Shown: positions 34,397-44,146, counted from the first letter of the stretch. The stretch is 64,000 nt of DNA from Vibrio splendidus (GCF_001557875.1 NZ_LNRF01000002.1:248001-312000), one strand, 5' to 3'. The notes: generated by a model not told the origin, from the letters alone. Translations and numbers: made by a program.

Positions 34397-36652
34397 CTAT
34401 AAACCTTGGACGTATTGAGCGTTAGTTCTAACTTCAACCATCTGCTCTAGGTTCTGTTGTGAACCTTCAACGCCGTTAAGTAGCGCTTCGAAGTGCTTGA
34501 TAAGCTCAACTTTGTCTTTCACTTCTTTAGAGCCCGCACCGATGTTGGTTAGGTCAATGAAGAACTCGTCGAACAGACCAGAGAAGTCAGTTACTGCATC
34601 ATGGTTCAAGAACTGTTCGTGGTTGTAAATGCTTGGGTAGCCACCCTTCTGTTTATCAACCGCGAAAGAGATGCCTTTCACGTTGGTGATCGTGGTCGCT
34701 TTCTCACACTTCAACATACAACCCGCTTCAATGCTTGGCTTGTTACAACCCACCGTTCTTTGGAAGAAACACTGACGACTGGTCATCATCAAGATTGGGT
34801 GGTAAATGCTGTAGAACAGTTTGAAGTTCTCTGGGCGACGAATATGACGAATCTGACCTTTGTTGATCTCGTTCGAAATGAATGCGCCAGCACAGTTCAA
34901 CTCTTCTTTCAAAGTAACCAATGCGTGAGAGTTGGTGGTGTTCATGAACGGGCCTGCAACCCACTCAATTCCCATTTCGTAAGCTTTGTAAGCAATACCC
35001 GTGTTGTTAGTCACGATGCGAGCTGGCTTGATCTCTTCAAGAATACGAACCGCTTCGTCGTAATCTTTACCGATCAATACCGCTGGGAACCAAGGAATCA
35101 AACGTGGGTTTGCTGCCAAGATGTCGATGTACTTGTTACAACGCTTCTTGAAGCTTTCTGGGAGTTTGAAGTAAACATCCGCGTCAGTCACGTCACACAG
35201 GTGTAAGTCTTCAACGTCAGCGATAAGCATCGACATAGTCGGCTTCTCGTTCACTTTAGGGTGTTGAGGCAGTGCAGGCACTTCAACGTGCTTAATCACT
35301 TCCACAGAGCCGTTCAGAATGAAGTCGATCTCGTCTTTCAGGTCTGAAACTTCTTTTAGAGGAATCAACAAGCCTGCATCCAATTCACTAAAGTCATGAC
35401 TTTCTAACGTGTGGACTGCACTCTTTACGTTTTTAAATCGCTTCTCAAGTAGCTCTTGAGTAATAGCCTTCTCTTCAACCGCTTTCAATAGCGATTTAGA
35501 TTGAAGGGTAAAGTTCTCTTTTGGCGTGTTCACAGTTACCGTAAATGGTTGACCCACTTTTGCACTGAACGACAGTGCTACTGGTGTCTTGCGAATATCA
35601 AGAAACTCGATCTTGTCACGCATTTCGTTACCAAGAACGTCTTTCGCTTGGTGAAGTTCGTTGGTCACTTCTTGAATTTGTACCACAGAGATTTCGTTGT
35701 TCTGCTCCGTCGCTTTCTCAACAGCGTAGTTCATGCTGTTGTCGCGCGGGTTATCGATGAACATGTCTTTCGTTAGGTTGCCCTTTAGGAAAGAGTTGGT
35801 GAAATCACGGTTGAATACTTTGTGCAGGTTCGAATCGTCTTGGATCAACAAACCACTTTCTACAAAGCTATCAATCTGTTTACGCCATGTGTCTACCACA
35901 GTGTAAACGTAGTGTGCGCCTTTAATACGGCCTTCTACTTTCAGTGAGTCGACTTTCGCATCAACCAATTCAGGTAGGTCGTAGTAAGCTGAGTTATCTT
36001 TTAGGTTGAGTGGAAACTTGTTGCCCGCGTTGGTGATTTCGTATTCATCACGACACGCTTGGCTACAACGACCACGGTTACCTGAGTTACCCACACTTAC
36101 TGAGCTTGAGTAACATTGACCAGAGAATGCGATACACAGAGCGCCGTGTACGAACACTTCGGTTAGTACATCATGGTCATGTGCCACTTCCGTCAGCATC
36201 TTGATTTCAGGCAGGTTCAACTCACGAGACAAGTTAACGCGTGTCGCGCCAATCTTAGACAAGAACTTAATCTGGCCTTCGTTGTGCGTTGTTAACTGAG
36301 TCGACGCGTGAACGTCTAATGATGGGAAATGCTTCTTAACCAGGTTGAATAAACCAAGGTCTTGAACGATGATGCCATCCACTTTGGTGTTCACAAGTTG
36401 GTTCAGCAATTTAGTAATGCTCTTAGTCTCGTGCTCCAGTAGCACAACGTTAAGAGTCAGGAACACTTCACAGCCGTATTCATGAGCAAGGCGAATCACA
36501 CCATTCAATTCGTCTAACGATAGGTTAGAGGCTCTGTTACGAGCGTTGAATGTGTCTAAACCACAATAAACTGCATTAGCACCCGCTACGATGGCGGCTT
36601 TTATCGCTTCTACATCGCCACCTGGGGCTAATAACTCAATTTTTCTGCTCAT
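34397..36652 (-). CDS. U32-family protein, RlhA-like (23S rRNA hydroxylation or protease-like)
   Basis: A 751-aa member of peptidase family U32. The TIM-barrel N-terminal half carries ELLAPGGDVEAIKAAI, HASTQLTTHNEGQIKFL and VFVHGALCIAFSGQCY. NRGRCSQACRDEY then supplies conserved Cys that probably bind an Fe-S cluster. A DUF3656-like middle and a second C-terminal U32-like part (CFFQRTVGCNKP...CMLKCEKATTI) follow. Related E. coli proteins (RlhA, TrhP, UbiU/UbiV) are hydroxylases rather than peptidases, so RNA or cofactor hydroxylation is more likely than proteolysis. A 15-bp repeat of its 3' end lies just downstream. Confidence 0.85.
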   Translation of the reverse strand: MSRKIELLAPGGDVEAIKAAIVAGANAVYCGLDTFNARNRASNLSLDELNGVIRLAHEYGCEVFLTLNVVLLEHETKSITKLLNQLVNTKVDGIIVQDLGLFNLVKKHFPSLDVHASTQLTTHNEGQIKFLSKIGATRVNLSRELNLPEIKMLTEVAHDHDVLTEVFVHGALCIAFSGQCYSSSVSVGNSGNRGRCSQACRDEYEITNAGNKFPLNLKDNSAYYDLPELVDAKVDSLKVEGRIKGAHYVYTVVDTWRKQIDSFVESGLLIQDDSNLHKVFNRDFTNSFLKGNLTKDMFIDNPRDNSMNYAVEKATEQNNEISVVQIQEVTNELHQAKDVLGNEMRDKIEFLDIRKTPVALSFSAKVGQPFTVTVNTPKENFTLQSKSLLKAVEEKAITQELLEKRFKNVKSAVHTLESHDFSELDAGLLIPLKEVSDLKDEIDFILNGSVEVIKHVEVPALPQHPKVNEKPTMSMLIADVEDLHLCDVTDADVYFKLPESFKKRCNKYIDILAANPRLIPWFPAVLIGKDYDEAVRILEEIKPARIVTNNTGIAYKAYEMGIEWVAGPFMNTTNSHALVTLKEELNCAGAFISNEINKGQIRHIRRPENFKLFYSIYHPILMMTSRQCFFQRTVGCNKPSIEAGCMLKCEKATTITNVKGISFAVDKQKGGYPSIYNHEQFLNHDAVTDFSGLFDEFFIDLTNIGAGSKEVKDKVELIKHFEALLNGVEGSQQNLEQMVEVRTNAQYVQGL

Positions 36653-36744
36653 TTTTGAAGTCGCTCACTTACTTATAATTTTTAAGCCGCGTATTCTACC
36701 CACATCACGATCTCTTTACCACCGTACAACACTTTTCAAACTAA

Positions 36745-37416
36745 ATGACCTCAATAATGCCGAACGAATCCGATCTACCTATCCTTTATTCTTTGCGCCG
36801 TTGCCCTTATGCAATGCGTGGACGAATGGGCATCGCACTATCACAACAAAAAGTGTTACTTCGAGAAATCGTTACCAAAGACAAGCCTAGCGAACTATTG
36901 GCCAGTTCGCCAAAAGGCACGGTTCCTGTATTGGTGTTACCCAATGGACAGGTCATTGAACAGAGCTTGGATGTGATGAACTGGGCACTTCAGCAAAATG
37001 ATCCTCAAGATCTTCTTCGCTCAAGTAATCCAGCGCTTAGCGAACAAGTTCAGCAGCTCATTAAAACCAACGACGAAGAATTTATTGGTCACTTAGAAAA
37101 GTACCGTGCATCGGTTCGTTACCGCAACATCGATGTTGAACAGCGCCGACAAGCCTGCGAAACGTTCATTAGTCAGTTAGAAGCACGACTCAGCGATCAG
37201 CCCTACTTTTTTGGAGAAACCCCAAGCTTGGCCGATTTTGCCGTTATGCCGTTTGTCAGCCAATTTGTAAGAGTCGAAAAAAAGTGGTTTGTGAAATCTG
37301 AATATCAAAACGTAGGACGTTGGTTAAGAGCGCACCTTGAAAGTAAGCTCTACACCCAAGTCATGAAGCAATACCCTTTGTGGAATGAAACCAAGCAAGA
37401 TTCTGTTTTTGGATGA
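36745..37416 (+). CDS. Glutathione S-transferase family protein
   Basis: A 223-aa GST. The thioredoxin-like N-terminal domain has SLRRCPYAMRGRMG (a CPYA redox-type Cys) and the cis-Pro segment GTVPVLVL, followed by QVIEQSLDVMNW. The all-helical C-terminal domain ends near residue 205. ATG 36757 is an alternative start. It is oriented away from the U32 gene with a 92-bp shared upstream region. The substrate is unknown. The 232 bp after it show no gene. Confidence 0.85.
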   Translation: MTSIMPNESDLPILYSLRRCPYAMRGRMGIALSQQKVLLREIVTKDKPSELLASSPKGTVPVLVLPNGQVIEQSLDVMNWALQQNDPQDLLRSSNPALSEQVQQLIKTNDEEFIGHLEKYRASVRYRNIDVEQRRQACETFISQLEARLSDQPYFFGETPSLADFAVMPFVSQFVRVEKKWFVKSEYQNVGRWLRAHLESKLYTQVMKQYPLWNETKQDSVFG

Positions 37417-37648
37417 CTTAAGAGAATTTTGGGTAACTTAAGGGTATTTGGGGTGATCTAGGGGAATTCAGAATTAGATAAGGCGTGGGTATCAAGGTGA
37501 TTACGTGACACTGTATCTTCTTTATAATGAGCAGATATTCAAAGGCTTAGCTGTCTCTTTACCGGTAACGACTGTCTCTAACTGGATATCGCAGTCCTTT
37601 AACCGGATACAAGAGTCAAAGTTAAGCCTTTTGTTCATTTCAAGCTGG

Positions 37649-38098
37649 TCACTGAATCGCAATCGAAATCTCGACTTCAGTTTCACCTTTGTAGAGTTCA
37701 AAATCCGTCGTGTAAGTTCTAACATGTGGGCAATCCGCTGTATTGAAATACGCCCATACTTCACCCCATAGGTCGATCACAGCTTGTGGTAATTCACCTT
37801 CAGCAGAAAACGTTAAGTACTTGCCCGCCTCTATTTCGGTTTCTACAAGCGCATCAAAATTGTTATCGGTAAGTGCGCTAGTACACGCGATAACATCAAA
37901 CTCGCCCGTAAAGTCAGACTGGTAATTGGTGTAGACGCCATATACTTTTGAATCAGGCGTTAATTTTGGAAACGCTTGGTCAAAAAAGCCCTGCCACAAT
38001 TGTCCTATCTTGGCTGTTGCTGGGTCCATCTCATTGGTATTGGTGGTTCTTACTGAAAAACCATACGCCTTCACGGCTTCAATCATTTCTACTTTCAT
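37649..38098 (-). CDS. GyrI-like / AraC effector-binding domain protein
   Basis: A 149-aa stand-alone GyrI-like domain: MKVEMIEAVKAYGFSVRTTN at the start, IGQLWQGFFDQAF and KVYGVYTNYQSDFTGEFDVIA, and ALPQAVIDLW-like EGELPQAVIDLWGEVW. Such proteins bind small molecules or modulate partners. AGGAA lies upstream of ATG 38098; longer in-frame starts lack a site. Confidence 0.75.
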   Translation of the reverse strand: MKVEMIEAVKAYGFSVRTTNTNEMDPATAKIGQLWQGFFDQAFPKLTPDSKVYGVYTNYQSDFTGEFDVIACTSALTDNNFDALVETEIEAGKYLTFSAEGELPQAVIDLWGEVWAYFNTADCPHVRTYTTDFELYKGETEVEISIAIQ

Positions 38099-38165
38099 TC
38101 GTTTTATTCCTAAGCCAATCGACGCTGTAACTCTATTAGATCCAAAGTTTCGCAGAGCAACACGG

Positions 38166-38399
38166 TTAATCTTGTATCTCTTTATGACCACACTTTTCAC
38201 AGACAAGATGACGAGAAAACTCATCCATAGAAGCGATAAACGGACCGAGGAACCAACCTTTTATCACGCCTGCCCAAAACTCGCTTCGCTTTTGATTGGG
38301 TTTATCTGCAAACGCACTCTTCTTGCGAACCAATATAACGACATGCTGTGTCTCTTCTCGGCACGCCGTGCAATAACCTTGTTCTATCGTGTTATTCAT
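38166..38399 (-). CDS. Small zinc-ribbon protein (77 aa)
   Basis: A 77-aa protein with two CXXC pairs: CTAC near residue 10 and CEKC near residue 67. They bracket a basic and hydrophobic middle (KRSEFWAGVIKGWFLGPFIAS). The layout fits a zinc ribbon. It lies between the GyrI-like gene and the Rof-like gene, 8 bp after the latter, and may be co-transcribed. The function is unknown. Confidence 0.7.
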   Translation of the reverse strand: MNNTIEQGYCTACREETQHVVILVRKKSAFADKPNQKRSEFWAGVIKGWFLGPFIASMDEFSRHLVCEKCGHKEIQD

Positions 38400-38407
38400 T
38401 TGAAAGC

Positions 38408-38659
38408 CTATGACGTTTTGAATGAAATCTGCTGAAAATGAGGATTGTCGACACAGACTTCTAGTGCGGAAAGATCAGTGAGTACGACAAGGTGTTCTGT
38501 ACCTTGCATACTGACCTTAATGCACTCTTCACGGCTATCATTGCGTTGGGTATCTAACGCGACGCATTCAATCTGCTCGCCAGACTTCAGCGTTAACTTG
38601 ATTGGGTATCGGTGCATACACACAATCTCAATATAATCGTAATCGTTGCAACTAATCAT
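38408..38659 (-). CDS. rof: Rof (YaeO)-family Rho-binding antiterminator
   Basis: An 83-aa protein with an Sm-like barrel. ISCNDYDYIEIVCMHRYPIKLTLKSGE and CVALDTQRNDSREECIKV are strong Rof-family marks. Rof binds the primary RNA site of Rho and blocks termination. GGAGGGG precedes ATG 38659, so the in-frame ATG at 38677 is not used. The next gene is 8 bp downstream. Confidence 0.8.
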   Translation of the reverse strand: MISCNDYDYIEIVCMHRYPIKLTLKSGEQIECVALDTQRNDSREECIKVSMQGTEHLVVLTDLSALEVCVDNPHFQQISFKTS

Positions 38660-38866
38660 AATACCCCTCCAATTCATCCACCACGCTAATGCGACACGCC
38701 ATACTATGCAACATGCATATAATCAATCGTTTACCTAAATCACATTGATGGTCACTCGTAACCAACCCTGCTTTTGAATTCGGTTTAATCAGGCTTTCTC
38801 ATTCACGTTTCTTTTACTCTCACATGATTATTCTTTCATTGTTAAATAGTAATCGAGAATAGAACA

Positions 38867-39232
38867 ATGAAAACCATGAACCATTTACACGTGTTAGCTT
38901 TCTTGAGTTTAGTCGCTTCAATGATAGCCTTTAATGCGAGTGCTGCCTCAGAAGTCGATGCGAGCCATTTCGCCAATGGCAAAACCAAATATCGACAGCT
39001 TTGTCAGGTGTGTCATGGCGACAAAGGTCACGGAGACGGGCCGACTGCCGCTTCATTACCACACAAGCCCGCTAACATTGCGAATAAACTGAGCGGCTTT
39101 TTTACCAGTCCAAGTTCTTTGGCAAATGACATTTTAGAAGGCGATGTAGAGCAAGGCATGCCAGCGTGGCAAGGCGTTATCACAAAGCAAGATGCTCTGG
39201 ATATTCTGACGTACGTAGAACTGATTCAATAG
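38867..39232 (+). CDS. Secreted monohaem cytochrome c
   Basis: A 121-aa class I cytochrome c. The signal peptide ends about residue 26 (ASAASEV), so the mature protein is periplasmic. The haem attachment motif is CQVCH, followed by GDKGHGDGPTAA. A distal Met occurs in EQGMPAWQG, the usual sixth ligand. An alternative start is ATG 38876. It stands alone; the electron-transfer partner is unknown. Confidence 0.9.
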   Translation: MKTMNHLHVLAFLSLVASMIAFNASAASEVDASHFANGKTKYRQLCQVCHGDKGHGDGPTAASLPHKPANIANKLSGFFTSPSSLANDILEGDVEQGMPAWQGVITKQDALDILTYVELIQ

Positions 39233-39350
39233 TAAACGCTGTTCCAATCGCCTTTTGAACAGATATCTCGGTTAATACTCCCCGCTCTATTGCGCTAACT
39301 ATTTGATTGATTACACTCAATTTAATAGATAGTGAATAATACGGAATGTT

Positions 39351-40529
39351 ATGACCTTTAAACCCCTAGCACTAAGTAGCCTTATACTTGTTTCTACGAC
39401 GACACACGCCGTCAGCTTTATCGATGAAATTGATGGCCAGCTCGATATGGGAGAATACCTCGCAGAAAATGCCTATGGTTTTCTTCCTGTCCCAATTCTC
39501 ATTACAGAGCCTGCGGTAGGATACGGTGGCGGCTTCACCGGCATCTTCATGCACGAATCTGAAGAACAAAAAAACACGCGTAAACAACTCGCCGAAAAAT
39601 CCATCGATGGCGGCGCGCAACTTCTTACCCCTGCAATCACTGCGGTTGGCGGCTTTGCAACAGAGAATGGCACTTGGATGGCGTTTGTTGGTCACAAGCG
39701 CAGCTGGAAGGAAGATTCAATACGCTACCTTGGTGGCTTAGGTTATGGCGATATAAACATGACCTTCTATCGACAAAGCTCACCTAATGCTCTGCTTCCA
39801 CTCGACCCAAACGAAGGTGTTGAGCTGGGGCTAAAGGGCATGGGCGGGATCCAGAAACTCCAATTTAGAGTGCCAGACACCCAATGGTTGTTAGGGTTTT
39901 CTCAGCAGTTTTTTGCACCCACTCTTTCACTTAATAACCACCCCAAAGCACAAGAGATCTTAAACAGAATTGGAAACACGTCGCCCACCTCTTCTGGTTT
40001 GGGTCTAATTGCGGAATACGACAGCAAGAACAGCTTCTTGAATCCGACGCAAGGCTACAACTATGTCGCGGAATACCTTTGGTTTGGTGACGCGATCGGC
40101 AGTGATTACACTTATCAAACGTTTAACTTGGAAGGGCTTAATTACTGGGAGTTAAACAAGGAGTGGAACTTGGCATTGCGAGGACAATACAAATCATTGT
40201 CGACCAATGAACGAGTGCTTTCCCCTCAATATTACCCAGACATTGAACTGAGAGGTATCGCCCGTAATCGCTATCAAGGTGAACACACCGTCGCGGCAGA
40301 AATTCAAGTCAGCAAACAGTGGACACCACGTTGGTCAACCGCCGTGTTTACGGGGATTGGCTATGCGGGTAGCAGTAATCAAGACATGTTTGATCAAAGC
40401 TCTCACGCGGCTTACGGCGTCGGTTTCCGTTACCTTATCGCACGACGCTATGGTCTTATTTCAGGTATTGATATTGCGTTCAGTGAAGAAGATACCGCCC
40501 TCTACTTCCAAGTCGGAGCCGGTATCTAA
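39351..40529 (+). CDS. BamA/surface-antigen-like outer-membrane beta-barrel protein
   Basis: A 392-aa protein with a short signal peptide (about 1-20, THAVS). The barrel is rich in aromatic and Gly residues: LITEPAVGYGGGFTG, SSGLGLIAEYDSKNSFLNPTQGYNYVAEY and YGVGFRYLIARRYGLISGIDIAFS. The segment resembles the bacterial surface antigen (D15) barrel without POTRA domains. It may be a phospholipase-like or transport barrel; the role is not known. Confidence 0.75.
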   Translation: MTFKPLALSSLILVSTTTHAVSFIDEIDGQLDMGEYLAENAYGFLPVPILITEPAVGYGGGFTGIFMHESEEQKNTRKQLAEKSIDGGAQLLTPAITAVGGFATENGTWMAFVGHKRSWKEDSIRYLGGLGYGDINMTFYRQSSPNALLPLDPNEGVELGLKGMGGIQKLQFRVPDTQWLLGFSQQFFAPTLSLNNHPKAQEILNRIGNTSPTSSGLGLIAEYDSKNSFLNPTQGYNYVAEYLWFGDAIGSDYTYQTFNLEGLNYWELNKEWNLALRGQYKSLSTNERVLSPQYYPDIELRGIARNRYQGEHTVAAEIQVSKQWTPRWSTAVFTGIGYAGSSNQDMFDQSSHAAYGVGFRYLIARRYGLISGIDIAFSEEDTALYFQVGAGI

Positions 40530-40562
40530 TACTCTCAGAATGATAAAGTAAGGAGCAACAAG

Positions 40563-41189
40563 TTAACTGAACGTTTTCCAGTACTGGTATAAACCGTCGA
40601 TATCTGAAGAACACATCAACGACATTGCGCCTTTGATCTGTTCTTCGCTCCACTCCCACCATTTCATTTCTAACAACTGAGCGATTTCAGTTTCATTGAA
40701 ACGATAACGGATGTGACGTGCTGGGTTTGAACCAACAATCGAGTATGGTGCGACGTCTTTAGTCACAACGGCTCTACTTGCAATGATGGCTCCGTCTCCG
40801 ACCTTAACACCACTCATGAGCATGGCTTCTGTGCCAATCCACACATCGTTACCAATCACGGTATCACCAGAGCGTTCAAAGCCGTCTATCGCATCTTCAA
40901 ACTTCTCGTCGTCTTGATAGAAGAACGGGAAGGTACTCACCCACTGATTTTGGTGGCCTTGGTTGCCCGCCATCATAAATACAGCACCAGAACCAATCGA
41001 GCAGTAGCTGCCGATAATCAGCTTATCGATGTCAGTTCTATCCGGTAATAGGTAACGCGCACAGTCATCAAAACTGTGGTTATGGTAGTAACCCGAGTAA
41101 TAGCTGTGCTCACCCACAATGATGTTTGGGTTGGTCACTTGTTCTTTGAGTGACTTTCCAACAAACGGGCTTTCAAAATAGTTTTTCAT
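40563..41189 (-). CDS. catB: CatB-type xenobiotic acetyltransferase
   Basis: A 208-aa hexapeptide acyltransferase close in layout to type B chloramphenicol acetyltransferases. It begins with [14 protein letters not shown] and [18 protein letters not shown]. The middle has [23 protein letters not shown], with the likely catalytic His. [14 protein letters not shown] follows near the end. Chromosomal members are common in Vibrio; whether this one confers resistance is not shown by the sequence. Confidence 0.85.
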   Translation of the reverse strand: MKNYFESPFVGKSLKEQVTNPNIIVGEHSYYSGYYHNHSFDDCARYLLPDRTDIDKLIIGSYCSIGSGAVFMMAGNQGHQNQWVSTFPFFYQDDEKFEDAIDGFERSGDTVIGNDVWIGTEAMLMSGVKVGDGAIIASRAVVTKDVAPYSIVGSNPARHIRYRFNETEIAQLLEMKWWEWSEEQIKGAMSLMCSSDIDGLYQYWKTFS

Positions 41190-41282
41190 GGTTGTACTCT
41201 TAGTTTCGTTCTTTTAGTTAGGTACTTGTGTTGCGTGTTTATGGTTTTAACTTATTTATCTTAGTGTAAAGGCCAACGTGCC

Positions 41283-42014
41283 CTATCGACCGCCTGCAAT
41301 ATCAATAAACGAGCCGGTGACATACGAAGCTTCGTCTGATAATAACCAAGCGATAGAGTTCGCTACTTCTTCTGGTGTTCCACCTCGTTGTAATGGTAAC
41401 TGCGAAGCTAGTCTATCGACTCTATCTGGCTCTCCGCCGTCTGCGTGCATCTCAGTATAAATACAACCTGGCCTTACACCATTTACTCGGATATTGCGTG
41501 AAGCCAATTCAAGCGATAAGCCTTTGGTGAGTGAATCCATCGCACCTTTCGATGCTGCGTAATCCACATACTCAAACGGTGCGCCTGTGCGAGAAGCGGC
41601 AGACGATACATTCACAATCGAACCTGCACCATCAGCTTGTTTGATAAAGGCTTTACTGCACAGAAAGCAGCTTGATACGTTGGATTTCATTACCTTTTCA
41701 AAGCGATCCAATTCGATGTCAACTAATGGTGACTGGGTAAACAAGATCCCGGCATTATTGACCAAGTGAGTCACTGGACCCAGCTTGTTACGTGCAATCT
41801 CAAATAAGGATTTCACGTCTGATTCAACAGACACATCCGCACGCACGCTTATCGCGATTCCGCCTTGTTCACGAATATCATTAACAAGCTCTTCAGCTCG
41901 CGACTCATTGTGTATGAAGTTAACGCATACAGCATAGCCTTTACTAGCCAACAATTTAGACGTCGCTGCGCCAATGCCTCGGCTTCCGCCGGTTACAATC
42001 ACTACCTTGTTCAA
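41283..42014 (-). CDS. SDR-family oxidoreductase
   Basis: A 243-aa classical short-chain dehydrogenase. The cofactor loop is TGGSRGIGAATSKLLA, NNAG is present, and the catalytic Ser with YXXXK is in YVDYAASKGAMD. RPGCIYTEMHA and VTGSFIDIAGGR are typical late motifs. The substrate is unknown. It starts 16 bp after the NTF2-like gene, so the two are probably co-transcribed. Confidence 0.88.
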   Translation of the reverse strand: MNKVVIVTGGSRGIGAATSKLLASKGYAVCVNFIHNESRAEELVNDIREQGGIAISVRADVSVESDVKSLFEIARNKLGPVTHLVNNAGILFTQSPLVDIELDRFEKVMKSNVSSCFLCSKAFIKQADGAGSIVNVSSAASRTGAPFEYVDYAASKGAMDSLTKGLSLELASRNIRVNGVRPGCIYTEMHADGGEPDRVDRLASQLPLQRGGTPEEVANSIAWLLSDEASYVTGSFIDIAGGR

Positions 42015-42030
42015 TGAAACCTCCTAATTT

Positions 42031-42450
42031 TTACTTTTTCGATGTAACCTGATTATTCGATATAAGCTGATTGCTCGATACTACCTTAACCCACTGCGAT
42101 CGCCATGCCGGCGCTTCAAATGGGTCTGGCCAAAATTCAGTTTGCTTTTGAATTAAACCATCAACGACCGTGTGAAAGGTGATCACTCGGTCTTTCAATA
42201 CACTGTCTGTAACCGAAACGTCCGTTACTACGGTATCACCTTCACAGACAATTGAATTGAGCGTGAACTCCCATACACCATTGGCTGGGTATTCAGCATT
42301 GACTGCCGTGAAGTTGTCACGCCCTACCGTCAATTCAGACGACTGCGGCCAATAGCCTTCAAAATCTGCGGCTAGCCATTCACTTGCCTTTGCAAAGTCA
42401 TTACTTCGCATTGCATCCCAAAATCCTAATACCACTTGTTTTGGTGTCAT
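42031..42450 (-). CDS. SnoaL/NTF2-like protein
   Basis: A 139-aa protein of the NTF2-like fold. The helix at the start, VVLGFWDAMRSNDFAKASEWLAADFEGYWPQS, and the strands VITFHTVVDGLIQKQTEFWPD are characteristic of SnoaL-like domains. It is possibly a small-molecule isomerase or a binding protein. It lies just before the SDR gene in the same direction. Confidence 0.8.
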   Translation of the reverse strand: MTPKQVVLGFWDAMRSNDFAKASEWLAADFEGYWPQSSELTVGRDNFTAVNAEYPANGVWEFTLNSIVCEGDTVVTDVSVTDSVLKDRVITFHTVVDGLIQKQTEFWPDPFEAPAWRSQWVKVVSSNQLISNNQVTSKK

Positions 42451-42520
42451 TACTCTTCCTTAAAGTCATTCACGTGTGGTGATTTTTAAGCTTACTGCTT
42501 CGTTATGCGTACTTAGCTTT

Positions 42521-43237
42521 CTATGCGTACTTGCTAATGATCGTTAAAAGATCATCGACACTGTTCGCAATGTAATCGGGCTTGGTTTGCCAATTTTCAG
42601 GCTCAGATCGGCTATAACCTGCGGCCACGGCAATCACTTTTGCGCTCTTACCCAGTGCAGATTCAATGTTACGAGCAAATTGTGTGTCCGCTTCATGGTC
42701 ACCGATATACATCAAACAAAGTTCATTAGCTTGTTCTGCTCCAAATATGTTCTCAACACATTTCACGCCACCAAACGGGTGTGGTTTTTGGTTGCCATTA
42801 GAGACATCGTCATAGCCCACTACCGATTTAAACAAATCGCCAATGCCATAACTGTCGAGCACGCCACGAATATTCAATTGAGAGTTTTGAGAGCAGATCC
42901 CATGTGGAAGATGAGCAAACTGATTAATCACGGTTTCCATTCCGTCAAACAAGGCAACGGCTGTTTGGTTTTTCTCTTGATGCTCTGCCCACATTCCACC
43001 AGCGATCAACATTTCATCGTGTGATAAGCCGTAATAGTCGACATATAAGGCTTGCCAGTTTTTAGCGCCGTGGTTGGCTTCATGATAAAGCGCTTCGCTG
43101 AGCAAATATTTAGGTAAATTATCACCTGACAAGTGTGGTGCGACCAAAGAGATAATGTCTTTTGTGATTGCAATATTTTTGGGAACAGAATTGACTAAGG
43201 TTCCATCGTAATCCCACAGGATGGCATCTAACTTCAT
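42521..43237 (-). CDS. HAD-superfamily hydrolase
   Basis: A 238-aa HAD phosphatase. Motif I is ILWDYDGTLVNS, motif II is in GICSQNSQL, and a Lys-containing motif III segment precedes MYIGDHEADTQFA (motif IV Asp). It probably dephosphorylates a small metabolite. No close partner is evident. Confidence 0.85.
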   Translation of the reverse strand: MKLDAILWDYDGTLVNSVPKNIAITKDIISLVAPHLSGDNLPKYLLSEALYHEANHGAKNWQALYVDYYGLSHDEMLIAGGMWAEHQEKNQTAVALFDGMETVINQFAHLPHGICSQNSQLNIRGVLDSYGIGDLFKSVVGYDDVSNGNQKPHPFGGVKCVENIFGAEQANELCLMYIGDHEADTQFARNIESALGKSAKVIAVAAGYSRSEPENWQTKPDYIANSVDDLLTIISKYA

Positions 43238-43492
43238 GGTGTATCTCGTTGTTTAAATTGACGATTTAAACTTATCACTTGGAGCCCTGTTGAGGGAAAC
43301 CTTATTGTATTGAATTTGAAAATTTGTCTAATAGGAGCAAAGCTATCGAGCAAATCGTTGCTAGCAAAAAAAAACCACACAGCCTTTGCTCACATCACTG
43401 CTTTATCAATTGCAATATATGCGTATAATCCCCGCTCCATTGCGCTATCGCCGTTAAAAATAGCGCCATTCAACATTTTTAATGAGTACCCA

Positions 43493-43825
43493 ATGTCGAA
43501 ACTATTTTTCAAAGGCCGTATCGAAACAAGACAGAACCACGTTCTTGCTGGCTACAACGTAAACCGCGATGTAAAAGCGGGTACTGAAGAATCTCCAATC
43601 GCAGTAATGGTTCAAACTGAAGCGCGTAAAGCAGAAGTTGAAGCACTAGCCGCTGAAAATACTATCTTCGTTACTATTACAGTCGACGCAGACAAAGAAG
43701 AGAACACCATCGAGCTTGATACTCTACTGAACAAGCCAAAAACGATGACGTTTGAAAAGACCCCTAACCGTAATGACCCATGTTCTTGCGGTAGCGGTAA
43801 GAAATACAAGAAGTGTTGCGCATAA
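43493..43825 (+). CDS. SWIM/SEC-C metal-binding protein (PBPRA1643 family)
   Basis: A 110-aa protein. The N-terminus MSKLFFKGRIETRQNHVLAGY matches a small Vibrionaceae family named after PBPRA1643. The C-terminus is an SEC-C zinc motif, RNDPCSCGSGKKYKKCC. ATG 43493 follows the stop-free lead; a longer in-frame opening back to 43310 has no family sequence and is rejected. A strong terminator follows. Confidence 0.85.
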   Translation: MSKLFFKGRIETRQNHVLAGYNVNRDVKAGTEESPIAVMVQTEARKAEVEALAAENTIFVTITVDADKEENTIELDTLLNKPKTMTFEKTPNRNDPCSCGSGKKYKKCCA

Positions 43826-43872
43826 GGCTTCTTACTCAAACTGCCAATTGCACGATGAGTTAAGTAATACCT

Positions 43873-43907
43873 AACGGGAAGATCATTGAGGTCTTCCCGT
43901 TTTTATT
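43873..43907 (+). terminator. Terminator after the SEC-C gene
   Basis: AACGGGAAGA (43873-43882) pairs with TCTTCCCGTT (43892-43901), followed by TTTATTT. It separates this gene from the convergent one at 43922. Confidence 0.85.
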
Positions 43908-43921
43908 TGTATAAGCCAAAC

Positions 43922-44146
43922 TCAGTCTAGGTTGTCTGGTGTACGTAAATTGGTTCCACATTTTATACATTTATAATCACCGGTTTCGCCATTTGAAGCT
44001 AGCGACGATAAAATCATTCCAAGCAACCCTGGCTTCTTTTCATGTTGTGGCGCTTTTTCGGCTTGGTTACTGAACATAGTGTACTTATGCAGTGTCACTT
44101 CCTTACAGTTACAGCAGAACGCTCTCGTCCTCTCACTTCCATACAT
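43922..44146 (-). CDS. Small zinc-ribbon protein (74 aa)
   Basis: A 74-aa protein with CCNC near residue 11 and CIKC near residue 60, spaced around a Lys-rich and hydrophobic middle (KKPGLLGMILSSLAS). It has the same general layout as the 77-aa protein at 38166 without being a close copy. The function is unknown. Confidence 0.65.
   Translation of the reverse strand: MYGSERTRAFCCNCKEVTLHKYTMFSNQAEKAPQHEKKPGLLGMILSSLASNGETGDYKCIKCGTNLRTPDNLD

Noticed and set aside
34601..35206. 201-codon plus-strand open frame opposite the U32 gene
   Set aside because: It lies wholly inside the well-supported minus-strand U32 gene, has no ribosome site and has no family-like sequence; it is a codon-bias shadow.
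37505..37771. Overlapping open frames of 80-88 codons on both strands between the GST and GyrI-like genes
   Set aside because: Low-complexity, no ribosome sites, and partly overlapping the real GyrI-like gene.
43310..43492. N-terminal extension of the SEC-C protein
   Set aside because: The extra 61 codons lack a ribosome site and family similarity; the family begins with MSKLFFKG at 43493.
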